A DNA stretch of 61,578 nt from Moorena sp. SIO3I8 (lineage in GTDB: Bacteria; Cyanobacteriota; Cyanobacteriia; Cyanobacteriales; Coleofasciculaceae): positions 1 to 61,578 of the forward strand of contig NZ_JAAHHW010000034.1 of NCBI RefSeq assembly GCF_010692325.1, written 5' to 3'. The position numbers and the translations under genes were made by a program. Under the pieces are notes generated by a model. It did not search any database. It was not told where the DNA came from and saw only the letters and a program-made list of their open reading frames with translations. The number at the start of each line of letters is the position of its first letter. Positions within the stretch are counted from its first letter, which is position 1. Below, one piece after another: positions 1 through 7,672 of this stretch.

Positions 1-184
1 GGGTATCTCCGAGGGGGAGCCATACTCGCTCGTCCCCCTTTTTTAAGGGGGATAATGGGGTATCTCCGAGGGGGAGCCATACTCGCTCGTCCCCCTTTTT
101 TAAGGGGGATAATGGGGTATCTCCGAGGGGGAGCCATACTCGCTCGTCCCCCTTTTTTAAGGGGGATAATGGGGTATCTCCGAG
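1..184. repeat. 57-bp tandem repeat, three copies plus a partial
   Basis: The unit begins GGGTATCTCCGAGGGGGAGC. Copies run 1-57, 58-114 and 115-171, apparently identical, and a 13-base partial copy follows from 172. Each unit contains the self-complementary stretch CCCCCTTTTTTAAGGGGG, which could fold into a hairpin. A related CCCCCTTTTTAAGGGGG palindrome recurs at about 290-307, just before the first gene. The window starts inside the array, so its full length is unknown. No coding potential is seen in 1-331. Confidence 0.9.
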
Positions 185-331
185 TTTGAAGACACGCCCT
201 AGCCATTTAGCAATAAGCTTACCATAAATATCATTATACTAGTTATAGTGTTTATTGCATTTATGAGGTACGCTTATCAAGCTCAAAGTCCCCCTTTTTA
301 AGGGGGATTTAGGGGGATCCATTTGTCCCTC

Positions 332-1351
332 ATGGAAAAGAGAATTGCTATAACAACTAAAACAGATAAATCCTCGGATATAACAAGGTTAATAGTAATG
401 GGTTTACGGGAAAGACTACTTCGGCGATTTCAAAAACAGGAAAAACCAGAGGAAAAACCAGAGGATATCCAATCCCTCGACCAGACCTTAGAACAAAAAC
501 CCCCTGGGCGAATTCAGTCACTACTGAGCAAATTACCCAAACCAGGAACTCCTAAGGACACCTCAGTAACGGTAAGCAATCCAGAACCAAGCAATACTGA
601 CAAAGTTAGAGGTAACATTAGAGGGATACTCAGCAAATTTCAAAAATCTACCACTGACCAAGAAATCCCCCAACTGTCCCAAAACTCAGCACCAAGCAAT
701 ACTGACAAAATTAGAGGCAAGATTAGAGGGATACTCAGCAAATTTCAAAAATCTACCACTGAACAAGACATCCCCCAACGGTCGGAAAACTCAGCACCAA
801 GCAACCCTGGTAAGATTAGAACACTACTGGACAAATTACAAAAAAACATCTCCCCCAATGACATCCAGAAAATTGACCAGAGCCTGGATCAGATGAACCG
901 GGGGAGGATAAAAGAAATATTTCACAAATTGCTCCAAAATACCAAGCCAGAAGACATCCAAAAAATTGACAAGAACTTAGAACGGATGAACCGGGGAGCA
1001 ATTAAAGAAATTTGGCCGAAAATTCAAGCTTTAGCTAAAATGGTCCGGGATCCTAATGCGGCTTGGAAGGGAAAAGCGTTAGCGATCGCAGCCTTAATCT
1101 ATTTAATATCCCCCTTTGATGCCGTACCAGACGTAATTCCCGTAGTTGGATTAGCCGATGATGCAGCCTTGATCATTGCCGTAGTTTCCACCCTAGCTCA
1201 GGAACTAGAAAATTATATGGAAAGACAGGCAGAAAAGATAGCGGAGATAGAAGTCCGCAAGTACAATCGGATTGTCAGAATCAGTTTAATCGGCAGCATT
1301 GCAGCAGCCATTCTCGCTATTTTGGTCAAATATATCCTAAGTCAGACATGA
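332..1351 (+). CDS. DUF1232 (YkvA-type) protein with repetitive N-terminal region
   Basis: The C-terminal third carries a DUF1232/YkvA-type membrane-associated helical domain with the typical ISPFDAVPDVIPVVGLADD core, followed by a final TM segment near the C-terminus. The N-terminal ~200 residues are charged and contain two near-identical 'SNTDK-RG-IRGILSKFQKST' units and two 'PEDIQKIDKNLERMNRG'-like units, so this part arose by internal duplication. A TTG at 323, ATG at 332 and ATG at 398 are all possible starts; the last has AAGG eight bases upstream and yields a cleaner N-terminus. The stop overlaps the next ATG by four bases (ATGA), which indicates co-translation. The role of DUF1232 proteins is not established. 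Confidence 0.8.
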   Translation: MEKRIAITTKTDKSSDITRLIVMGLRERLLRRFQKQEKPEEKPEDIQSLDQTLEQKPPGRIQSLLSKLPKPGTPKDTSVTVSNPEPSNTDKVRGNIRGILSKFQKSTTDQEIPQLSQNSAPSNTDKIRGKIRGILSKFQKSTTEQDIPQRSENSAPSNPGKIRTLLDKLQKNISPNDIQKIDQSLDQMNRGRIKEIFHKLLQNTKPEDIQKIDKNLERMNRGAIKEIWPKIQALAKMVRDPNAAWKGKALAIAALIYLISPFDAVPDVIPVVGLADDAALIIAVVSTLAQELENYMERQAEKIAEIEVRKYNRIVRISLIGSIAAAILAILVKYILSQT

Positions 1352-1602
1352 TTAACCTCTATTCCTTATACCGAATTACCGTATTTATTCTGACTACCTA
1401 TGGCTTAATACAGCTAATCATTAATCTGCTCAAGTACAAGCCATACTATGAAAAAGTTCCAGGGTTTATGAAAAAATACTTTCTTGAGCACGGGAGCATA
1501 ATTTTAGGTAAAAAGCTCAACGAAAGTCGTCATGATTTAATCATAAATGGCTTACTGTTGCTTGTATTAGTAATGTTAAACATTATTCTATGGATTTTTT
1601 AA
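1348..1602 (+). CDS. Small membrane protein coupled to DUF1232 gene
   Basis: An 84-residue protein with two predicted membrane helices, one at about residues 8-27 and one at 66-83, separated by a basic loop. It starts inside the stop codon of the DUF1232 gene (ATGA overlap), so the two are probably translated together. No family is recognised. The overlap and hydrophobic pattern are the main reasons for calling it. Confidence 0.55.
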   Translation: MINLYSLYRITVFILTTYGLIQLIINLLKYKPYYEKVPGFMKKYFLEHGSIILGKKLNESRHDLIINGLLLLVLVMLNIILWIF

Positions 1603-1633
1603 TGGATAGTAAATATGAGGATTATTAAGTTTT

Positions 1634-1718
1634 AGGGAGTAGGGAGTAGGGAGTAGGGAGTAGGGAGTAGGTAATGGGCAAAAGGCAAATTACCGATTAC
1701 CGATTACCGATTACCGAT
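1634..1718. repeat. Two heptamer STRR tracts
   Basis: Five tandem copies of AGGGAGT span about 1634-1668, and four copies of TACCGAT span about 1691-1718. Seven-base tandem repeats of this kind (STRRs) are known from filamentous cyanobacteria. They lie between the convergent genes at 1602 and 1791. Confidence 0.85.
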
Positions 1719-1790
1719 TACCCACTAGTAGCTGACCGATAGTATGGGAAAAAACTCCCAATCACTAATGACAAATTAGTCAGTTTATAG

Positions 1791-2165
1791 TTATTCCCAC
1801 GAATCTAAATCTAGAGCTTTGGAACCACCTCGCTCTAACTGAATCAATACGTTACCGAGTTGTGACCAAACTAGCCCACTAATAAACAACGTCATAGGTA
1901 TGGAAATTGAGTAACACAACCAATAGGGCAAGGCAAAAATTCCTAACCCAGAGGCTAGAAACAGGCAAATCCCAATACCAATTCCCACAAATGGGAACAG
2001 TAACTGGATTCCTTTAATTTCAGCCAGGGTTTCACTGGATTTGGTCTTATACCATTCCTGTACTTTTTCTTTGAGTGTAGCTTCAAAAGCTAGCCCACAG
2101 GTAATCCCAGCAAACAAACCAAAAATTAACAAAAAATAGGGTGGGTCTGGCCAAAAATTATACAC
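1791..2165 (-). CDS. Hypothetical membrane protein
   Basis: A 124-residue protein with predicted membrane helices at about residues 9-28, 54-72 and 74-96, and a charged loop (LKEKVQEWYKTKSSE) between the first and second. No family is recognised. Codon use looks like that of its neighbours and no overlapping ORF is better. The 5' side runs into a heptamer repeat tract at 2227-2316, so any upstream regulatory region is short. Confidence 0.55.
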   Translation of the reverse strand: MYNFWPDPPYFLLIFGLFAGITCGLAFEATLKEKVQEWYKTKSSETLAEIKGIQLLFPFVGIGIGICLFLASGLGIFALPYWLCYSISIPMTLFISGLVWSQLGNVLIQLERGGSKALDLDSWE

Positions 2166-2226
2166 AAATAACTCCTAATCTTCATGCTTTTAGTGCCTGT
2201 GAAGATTATTACAAAAAATGATAGCA

Positions 2227-2316
2227 AAGGGAATAGGGAATAGGGAATAGGGAATAGGGAATAGGGAATAGGGAATAGGGAACAGGGAGCAGGGAGCAGG
2301 GAGCAGGGAGTAGGGA
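2227..2316. repeat. Heptamer STRR tract (GGGAATA then GGGAGCA)
   Basis: About seven copies of GGGAATA are followed by copies of GGGAGCA and GGGAGTA. Reading through this tract on the minus strand gives a low-complexity peptide that is not a real gene. Confidence 0.85.
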
Positions 2317-2412
2317 AGATGGTATCAGAAATTATCACAATTCCGACACGGATTGCTAAAGCGGCGAATGCGATCCGGTAGTTGTGGTGACTATAATTTT
2401 CTAATTTACTAG

Positions 2413-2458
2413 GGTGGGTTAAGCGAAGCATTGATTTTTTTTCGGGCTGTAACCCACC
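2413..2458. repeat. Palindromic element GGTGGGTTA / TAACCCACC
   Basis: Nine-base perfect inverted repeats at 2413-2421 and 2450-2458 enclose a 28-base spacer. This arrangement is common as a dispersed repeat in cyanobacterial genomes. It lies between the iscB 3' side and the STRR tract. Confidence 0.6.
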
Positions 2459-2573
2459 AAATGCTATAACGTTTGGGAACCGGCGCTAATTACAATAACA
2501 ACAAGTAGTCAATAGTCAGGAGTAAGTAGTCATGATCAGGAATATCGTTGTAGGCCAGGAAAATCTAGGAGCA

Positions 2574-3857
2574 TCATTTCCAGGCAGTTCCTGGTAGGCT
2601 CTGGCAGAACCTGTAGATATATCCATCTTTTCTGTGTACCGCTGATATGTCTTGAGGTCTACAGCTTTTATAACCCTTCTCTCCTAGAGGAGTAAATCCA
2701 AAACTTCCCTTACTTCTGGGGGTTACCTTACCTATACCCAACTTCTGATGTTTGGCAATGTCCCCAGTAATCCAGCCCTTAATAGGTTTAAGTGGATTGT
2801 GCCTGATCGGGTAGCCATACTTATTGAGTGCAGCTTTCTGCCTGCCTCCGGGTCCAATACAGGTGACTAGTAGAGGTTGAGAGGTTTTCAATACCAAAGC
2901 TTCAACGTCTCCAACACAAGCAGCATCAATCCAATGCTGTTTAGGCAATCCGAAATTAATTCGGTTGTATTTAGTCTGAGCACCCGTACCAGTAACCACA
3001 GGTTTTATTCCTTTAAGTACTTTCACGATCTTATTCCTAGTCGTATTTACCGCTGCTGCATCTGATAATGGTTGTTTGGCCTTAGTTTTTATTTTTTGTA
3101 GCAGACTTGGTTTCTTTCTCAGGAAGTCTTCTACAGGCTTGTTTCCTTTTCGTTGATTGCATTTATCGCAGGCTAAACAAAGATTACTTACTCTATTGCT
3201 TCCTCCTTTTGATTTTGGATGAATATGCTCAATCTGTAGGGGGGTATTTTGCTTGCCACAATAAGTGCATTTTCTTCCCCATTTTTCGAGTAAATACTCT
3301 CTGACTTCGTAGCCAGCTAGTTCCCCTTGCTGGTATTCAGTACCATTGATTTCAGGGTTCTGCATCTTTTGGGTATCAAACTTGACTCTTTCGACCCAAA
3401 TTTCGTTGACTGGACAGAATTTAATCAAGCGTTTAACCCAAGTCTCAGTAGTCAATATTCTGTGCTCCAAACTGGGAGGCAGCCATCCTTCTGGACGCTT
3501 ACGGTTAAGGAATCTGGGCTTCCTGTACCTGGTGTTACGGTTACGCCTTCGGTGTCTTACAGCTCTTCTATACTCTAATTTTTTCTTGATTAATCCTCCT
3601 CTGTGTTCTAGTTCCATTCCCCAGATGACTTGGTCGTTTTGAACTATGGCAAACCCAGTAGTTTTACTCCCCGGATCTATTTTAATTTTACAAGGTGAGA
3701 TAGTTGGATTATTGATCGCAGTCTTAAGGATGATCGTAAATGGATACATTCTAAAAACCGCAGCTTTGCCAATATCAAGCAGTCGGCGAGCTTTCTTTGG
3801 GTGAATGGGGTTTAATGGTTGTTTGCTTGCGTCAATGACAAATACATAATTCTGCAT
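2574..3857 (-). CDS. iscB: IscB-family RNA-guided nuclease (RRXRR/HNH)
   Basis: This 427-residue protein has the full IscB order. It starts with a PLMP-like N-terminus (PLNP, residues 14-17) and RuvC-I with KIDPGSKTTGFA (Asp61). An arginine-rich bridge helix follows at about 95-120, then RuvC-II in WVERVKFD (Glu156). The HNH domain at 197-240 has CTYC, IEHIHPKSKGG and CDKC. RuvC-III is HWIDAACVG (His308, Asp311), followed by a C-terminal target-interaction region. No catalytic residue seems missing. IscB nucleases are IS200/IS605-borne ancestors of Cas9 and cut DNA guided by an omega-RNA encoded next to the gene. No TnpA lies nearby, so the element is non-autonomous or domesticated. The length fits the family. 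Confidence 0.93.
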   Translation of the reverse strand: MQNYVFVIDASKQPLNPIHPKKARRLLDIGKAAVFRMYPFTIILKTAINNPTISPCKIKIDPGSKTTGFAIVQNDQVIWGMELEHRGGLIKKKLEYRRAVRHRRRNRNTRYRKPRFLNRKRPEGWLPPSLEHRILTTETWVKRLIKFCPVNEIWVERVKFDTQKMQNPEINGTEYQQGELAGYEVREYLLEKWGRKCTYCGKQNTPLQIEHIHPKSKGGSNRVSNLCLACDKCNQRKGNKPVEDFLRKKPSLLQKIKTKAKQPLSDAAAVNTTRNKIVKVLKGIKPVVTGTGAQTKYNRINFGLPKQHWIDAACVGDVEALVLKTSQPLLVTCIGPGGRQKAALNKYGYPIRHNPLKPIKGWITGDIAKHQKLGIGKVTPRSKGSFGFTPLGEKGYKSCRPQDISAVHRKDGYIYRFCQSLPGTAWK

Positions 3858-4060
3858 GATTAGTGCATCTCAATTTGGTAAAGTGTTCCGGACTTCGTCC
3901 CGCTACGCGAACGACAATGTTGGAATGGCTTGTGTTTTGCTAATCACACTTTTTGCCTTCACCTTAATGATTAGCGACAGAGCCAAGAGCTGGAGGTTAC
4001 TCTTGGGTGTCATGACCAAACCAACGTAGAAAATTAATTCTCAGTCTGCATCCTAGTTGG
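3858..4060 (-). ncRNA. Candidate omega-RNA of IscB
   Basis: IscB guide RNAs are encoded directly 5' of the gene, so this minus-strand leader is the expected place. It contains two clear stem-loops: GCTAATCA/TGATTAGC (3939-3946 with 3968-3975) and CCAAGAG/CTCTTGG (3983-3989 with 4000-4006). A GTTCGCGTAGCG-type dispersed repeat lies at about 3898-3912, between the stems and the start codon. The guide, if present, would be at the far end, near or beyond 4060. The limits are inferred and no covariance model was run. Confidence 0.55.
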
Positions 4061-4118
4061 CGATTTCCGGGAATTGCCGGGAATTGCCTAGGCTTTGACT
4101 AGGAGTTGGTCTGACATA

Positions 4119-5840
4119 CTATTTGCTACTCACAGCAGGAGCTTTGGGTAAAATAGCCCCAATCCCATCACTGGAAATAGTACTTAGTGCATTCAAAGCT
4201 ACATTGAATAAACGTTCTGGTGGTAAATCATCTTTGACTAAGTTCCACAGACTCTGAATTTCTGCTCCATGGAGTTGGTCATCTTCGGTTAACGCTAACA
4301 ACAGTTCACGTCGCAGAAACTGACCTTCCTCAGACAAGAGATACTGCAAACCAAGTTGAGCGGTTGGTAGCAAATCAAAGTTCTGATCAGAGCGAGCGAT
4401 CGCAATCATATTTTCCAGTCGTTCCCACTGGAATTTACCGTCTTTGAACAACACCTCAATCAAACGCCGCCGCATTTGTGGGGTTTCACCGGTAAGCAGA
4501 CGCTGAGCTACATAGGGGTAGGAAACCTCGACAATTTTGAAATTCCGATCTAAGCTCAGTGCCAGTCCTTCCTGAGTGACCAGAGAACGGATAATTAAGG
4601 AAAACTTGGCTGGTACCCGGAAAGGATAATCGTACATCAACTCTGAGAACTGATCTGTGATCGTCTTGAAGTTGAAATCCCCGACACTTTCACCAATTGC
4701 TTCTCCCAACACAGCTTCTAAGGCTGGGATAATCGGCTGGATATCTGTGTTGGGTGCTAAGAAACCTAATTTAACAAAAGCCTGGGCTAATGATTGATAA
4801 TCTTTATTAATTAGATCAACGACACAGCTGACAATGGTTTCTTTGGTGTCTTGATCTAACTGATCCATCATACCAAAGTCAATATAGCCCATGCGTCCAT
4901 CCGGAAGGGCAAATAAGTTACCTGGATGAGGATCAGCATGGAAAAAGCCATGCTCTAACAACTGACGCAAACCAGAGGTGACACCGGTTTTAATCAAGCT
5001 TGCGGTGTCTAGTCCTAAGGCTTCAATACGTTCTGTATCGGTTAACTTGAACCCATCAATCCACTCTAGGGTGAGGACACGGATACTGCTGTAGCGCCAG
5101 TATATTGCTGGAACCTTCACAGTGGGGTCGTCTTGGAAGTTTAGAGCAAATCGTTCGGCATTGCGACCTTCATTGAGATAATTAATTTCCTCAAAGAGCT
5201 TAGTACCAAATTCATCTACAATCAAAGTTAGGTCATGACCGAGATTGAGTGGTAACCAGGGGGCAATCCAGCTAGCTGCCCACCGCATCAAATAAAGATC
5301 TAGGGTGAGGATAGGGCGTAAGTTAGGACGTTGTACCTTAACCGCGACCTCTTCACCGGTGTGAAGTTTAGCCCGATAGACTTGACCAAGACTAGCGGCT
5401 GCTACAGGTCTTGGGGAAATTTGGCTAAAGAGTTTTTGGATGGAGCGCCCTAACTCTTGCTCGATTATGGACAATGCGATCGCATTGTCAAAGGGAGGCA
5501 GCTGGTCTTGTAGTTTGATCAGTTCATCTAAAAAATCTTGCCGAATCAAGTCAGGGCGGGTGGAAAGAGCTTGTCCGACTTTAATAAAGGTTGGACCGAG
5601 GTTAGTCAGAAGTTCCCGCAGCTGTGTCGCTCGTTTTAACTTATTCTGCTCAGTCCGGTTGCGCCATTGGTCTAACTTAATACTAAAAACAAAGCTAGCG
5701 AAACCCCAGACAATCCTCAGGCAACGCCAAATCACTACCCAAGGTCTGGAACGATAGTAGCGGGCGATCGCTTGTGGATCATAGTACCTTTGGGGTTCAT
5801 TAGACCGCTGTTCAGGAGATACAAGTTGATGCTGACTCAC
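4119..5840 (-). CDS. ABC1/UbiB atypical kinase family (AarF-like)
   Basis: A 573-residue ABC1/ADCK protein. The KxGQ motif is in KVGQALSTRPDLIRQ (about residue 92), the ATP-lysine region in EVAVKVQRP (about 165), and the catalytic stretch HADPHPGNLFALPDGRMGYIDFGM near 297-320. UbiB-family proteins support isoprenoid quinone or prenyl-lipid metabolism; plant and cyanobacterial members act at thylakoids or plastoglobules. The C-terminal region has hydrophobic helices that could associate with membranes. The gene is monocistronic here: IscB lies downstream and a 1-kb repeat-filled gap lies upstream. The exact substrate cannot be told from sequence. Confidence 0.92.
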   Translation of the reverse strand: MSQHQLVSPEQRSNEPQRYYDPQAIARYYRSRPWVVIWRCLRIVWGFASFVFSIKLDQWRNRTEQNKLKRATQLRELLTNLGPTFIKVGQALSTRPDLIRQDFLDELIKLQDQLPPFDNAIALSIIEQELGRSIQKLFSQISPRPVAAASLGQVYRAKLHTGEEVAVKVQRPNLRPILTLDLYLMRWAASWIAPWLPLNLGHDLTLIVDEFGTKLFEEINYLNEGRNAERFALNFQDDPTVKVPAIYWRYSSIRVLTLEWIDGFKLTDTERIEALGLDTASLIKTGVTSGLRQLLEHGFFHADPHPGNLFALPDGRMGYIDFGMMDQLDQDTKETIVSCVVDLINKDYQSLAQAFVKLGFLAPNTDIQPIIPALEAVLGEAIGESVGDFNFKTITDQFSELMYDYPFRVPAKFSLIIRSLVTQEGLALSLDRNFKIVEVSYPYVAQRLLTGETPQMRRRLIEVLFKDGKFQWERLENMIAIARSDQNFDLLPTAQLGLQYLLSEEGQFLRRELLLALTEDDQLHGAEIQSLWNLVKDDLPPERLFNVALNALSTISSDGIGAILPKAPAVSSK

Positions 5841-5956
5841 GCTGAGTATAGGCCTCTCTAAGAAATTTATAGTTTTTTATCTATCTTTTGCGTTTTATTA
5901 AATAAGTATACACTTGTACATATACTATAATTCGGTGTTTAAGTCCAATAGTTCAT

Positions 5957-6026
5957 GTAGGGTGGGCAGTGCATCAGACAGATAATGAAGCTTGCAAACC
6001 ACTTTGGTAGGCACTGCCCACCCTAC
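5957..6026. repeat. 70-bp element with 16-bp perfect inverted ends
   Basis: GTAGGGTGGGCAGTGC (5957-5972) is perfectly complementary to 6011-6026, with a 38-base loop. It looks like a small MITE- or REP-type element. GTAGGGTGGGCA-like cores are common dispersed sequences in cyanobacteria. Confidence 0.75.
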
Positions 6027-6310
6027 GATTAATGACAATGGTGCAAGATCTCAGTTTAAGTCCAATCGAAGGTTTAGGGCAGGTTTTGCTACCAGGACAA
6101 TTGAGAGTCCCATAGAAACCTACACCAGAAACTTGCCCATTTCCTGAACTTCCGATAGTCAATTATGGTCAATTGAGTAGATTACGCTCAAAATAACTGA
6201 CCAGTCAAAATCACCCCCTCATCCCCTCATTCCCTGATCTGGTCATCTTCAGAGGAACTGGTCACAAATTTCTGCCAAGGTTTACTAGTCCTGTGTCATA
6301 GATTTTTTCT

Positions 6311-6357
6311 AGGTGCGCTTGACCCATTAAGAATTAAATTCCCCACGGGTCCCACCT
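6311..6357. repeat. 47-bp dispersed palindromic repeat, copy 1
   Basis: It begins AGGTGCGCTTGACCCATTAA and ends GGGTCCCACCT. A second copy with about 80% visual identity lies at 61130-61177. The ends are inversely complementary (AGGTG/CACCT), so it can fold. Confidence 0.6.
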
Positions 6358-6855
6358 CTTGATGCATATATCGGTAAAATTGTCAACTTCCATTATTACA
6401 TTAACCGAGGCTCTAGCTTCGGATTTCAGCTCTGATTTGCGTGTTATCACCGACAGTCTTTAAATTAAAACTTCAGCAGAATCCTCCATGACGGGGCTAA
6501 ATCAACAAAGCAACAATGGTGTCATATCGATTCCGCTGGTATCGTAGCGAAGCAGCATGGGCAATCTGTTGATTTATCGACGTTGATTTATCGACGTTGA
6601 TTTATCTACACTATGCTGTTTCCGTGATTGCCCGAACCAAATCGGCACTAAGTACCTGGACAAAAATAAACCTCACTTCTTGATGCAAAGCGCGAGTGGG
6701 GGAAACCCCCTGTTCCGAAGCTGCATCGCTGTATTAACTTCTGTAAAGTTGCCAAAAGCCCCTCTGCTCCCAGCTCCGAACGCGCCCCGCGTGGCCCACG
6801 GCCTCAGTCCCTGCTCCCTATTTCAACAGTTAATTTTACTTTTGTCCGACTACTT

Positions 6856-7509
6856 ATGTGTCATATGATCGTGCATGATTTGAGACATCCTTTGGCTAAT
6901 ATTATGATATATTTTGATATTTGGCAGCAAACTGAACTTCAAAAAAAACAGCAAAGAAAGACTGAACAAATCTTGAAATTAGCTCTCCAGCTGCGCTCAA
7001 TGACGGATAACTTATTGATGATGGCGAAGTTACAATCGGGAAAACTTACCCTTAATCGAGACTTGGTGGATATCAATGCACTCGAACAAGAGGTAGTCTT
7101 AGATTTCCAAGCCATTGCTCACGAGAAAAACATTCAGCTAGTTAGCGATCTACCAGAATCCAGTAAGACTCTTTTAATTGATGCTAATTTAATCCGCCGT
7201 GTCTTAGATAACTTACTCTCAAATGCCATCAAATTTTCTCCTTCACAAAGTAAAGTTATACTGCAAGTAGATTATCCAGTAGATCGGGAAACCAAAGCTA
7301 TAATTCGCATTGCTGATTCTGGACCTGGGATTAATGAAGAATTGCGAAAACGTATTTTTGATAAGTACGATGTGGGAAATTTAATGACTGGAATTTATCA
7401 AACTGGTCTGGGATTAACATTCTGTAAAATGGCAGTTGAAGCCCATGGTGGTAGAATATTCGTAGAAAATAATCAACCATCGGGGTCAGTGTTCACTGTA
7501 GAAATTTAA
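6856..7509 (+). CDS. 5'-truncated sensor histidine kinase
   Basis: This 217-residue protein holds only the catalytic core. The H-box is in MIVHDLRHPLANI at residues 4-16. The N-box is NLLSNAIKFS, the G1 box IADSGPGI, the F-box region IFDKYDVG, and the G2 box TGLGLTFC. Any sensory or receiver domain that normally precedes the H-box is missing. The codons before the ATG are in frame with no stop for a while but read through repeat-derived sequence, which suggests that an insertion or deletion removed the 5' half. It may be a pseudogene or a stand-alone kinase core. The final Gly-rich C-terminus is complete. No response regulator is adjacent. Confidence 0.7.
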   Translation: MCHMIVHDLRHPLANIMIYFDIWQQTELQKKQQRKTEQILKLALQLRSMTDNLLMMAKLQSGKLTLNRDLVDINALEQEVVLDFQAIAHEKNIQLVSDLPESSKTLLIDANLIRRVLDNLLSNAIKFSPSQSKVILQVDYPVDRETKAIIRIADSGPGINEELRKRIFDKYDVGNLMTGIYQTGLGLTFCKMAVEAHGGRIFVENNQPSGSVFTVEI

Positions 7510-7518
7510 GTATAAATT

Positions 7519-7634
7519 GTAAGCATTCAGCCGTCAGCCGTCAGCCGTCAGCCTTAGCCTTGGCCGTTGGCCACGCTACGCGAATGGCTGAGAGCTGAGA
7601 GCTGAGAGCTGAAAGCTGAGAGCTGAATGCTTAC
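7519..7634. repeat. STRR-carrying element with 13-bp inverted ends
   Basis: GTAAGCATTCAGC (7519-7531) is perfectly inverted at 7622-7634. Inside are heptamers of the CAGCCGT and GAGAGCT type and one GGCCACGCTACGCGAA palindrome. The same terminus, followed by similar heptamers, occurs at 31734. Confidence 0.7.
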
Positions 7635-7672
7635 GAAATTTAATTAGAAGCTGTAAAAGAAAGACTTCATAC

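Larger units (their letters stand above)
5841..6855. other. 1-kb gene-free, repeat-filled gap
   Basis: No convincing gene is seen. The stretch holds two palindromic elements (5957-6026 and 6311-6357). It also holds a short tandem of CGACGTTGATTTAT (about 6550-6592) and low-complexity TGCTCCC-type repeats near 6770-6815. The right edge abuts a truncated histidine kinase, so the missing kinase N-terminus was probably lost here. Confidence 0.6.

Noticed and set aside
2126-2431. 101-codon minus-strand frame
   Set aside because: It is mostly repeat-encoded (FPIPYSL units from the heptamer tract) and lacks any independent support.
5974-6162. 62-codon minus-strand frame
   Set aside because: It overlaps a palindromic repeat arm, has no recognisable domain, and has no start signal.
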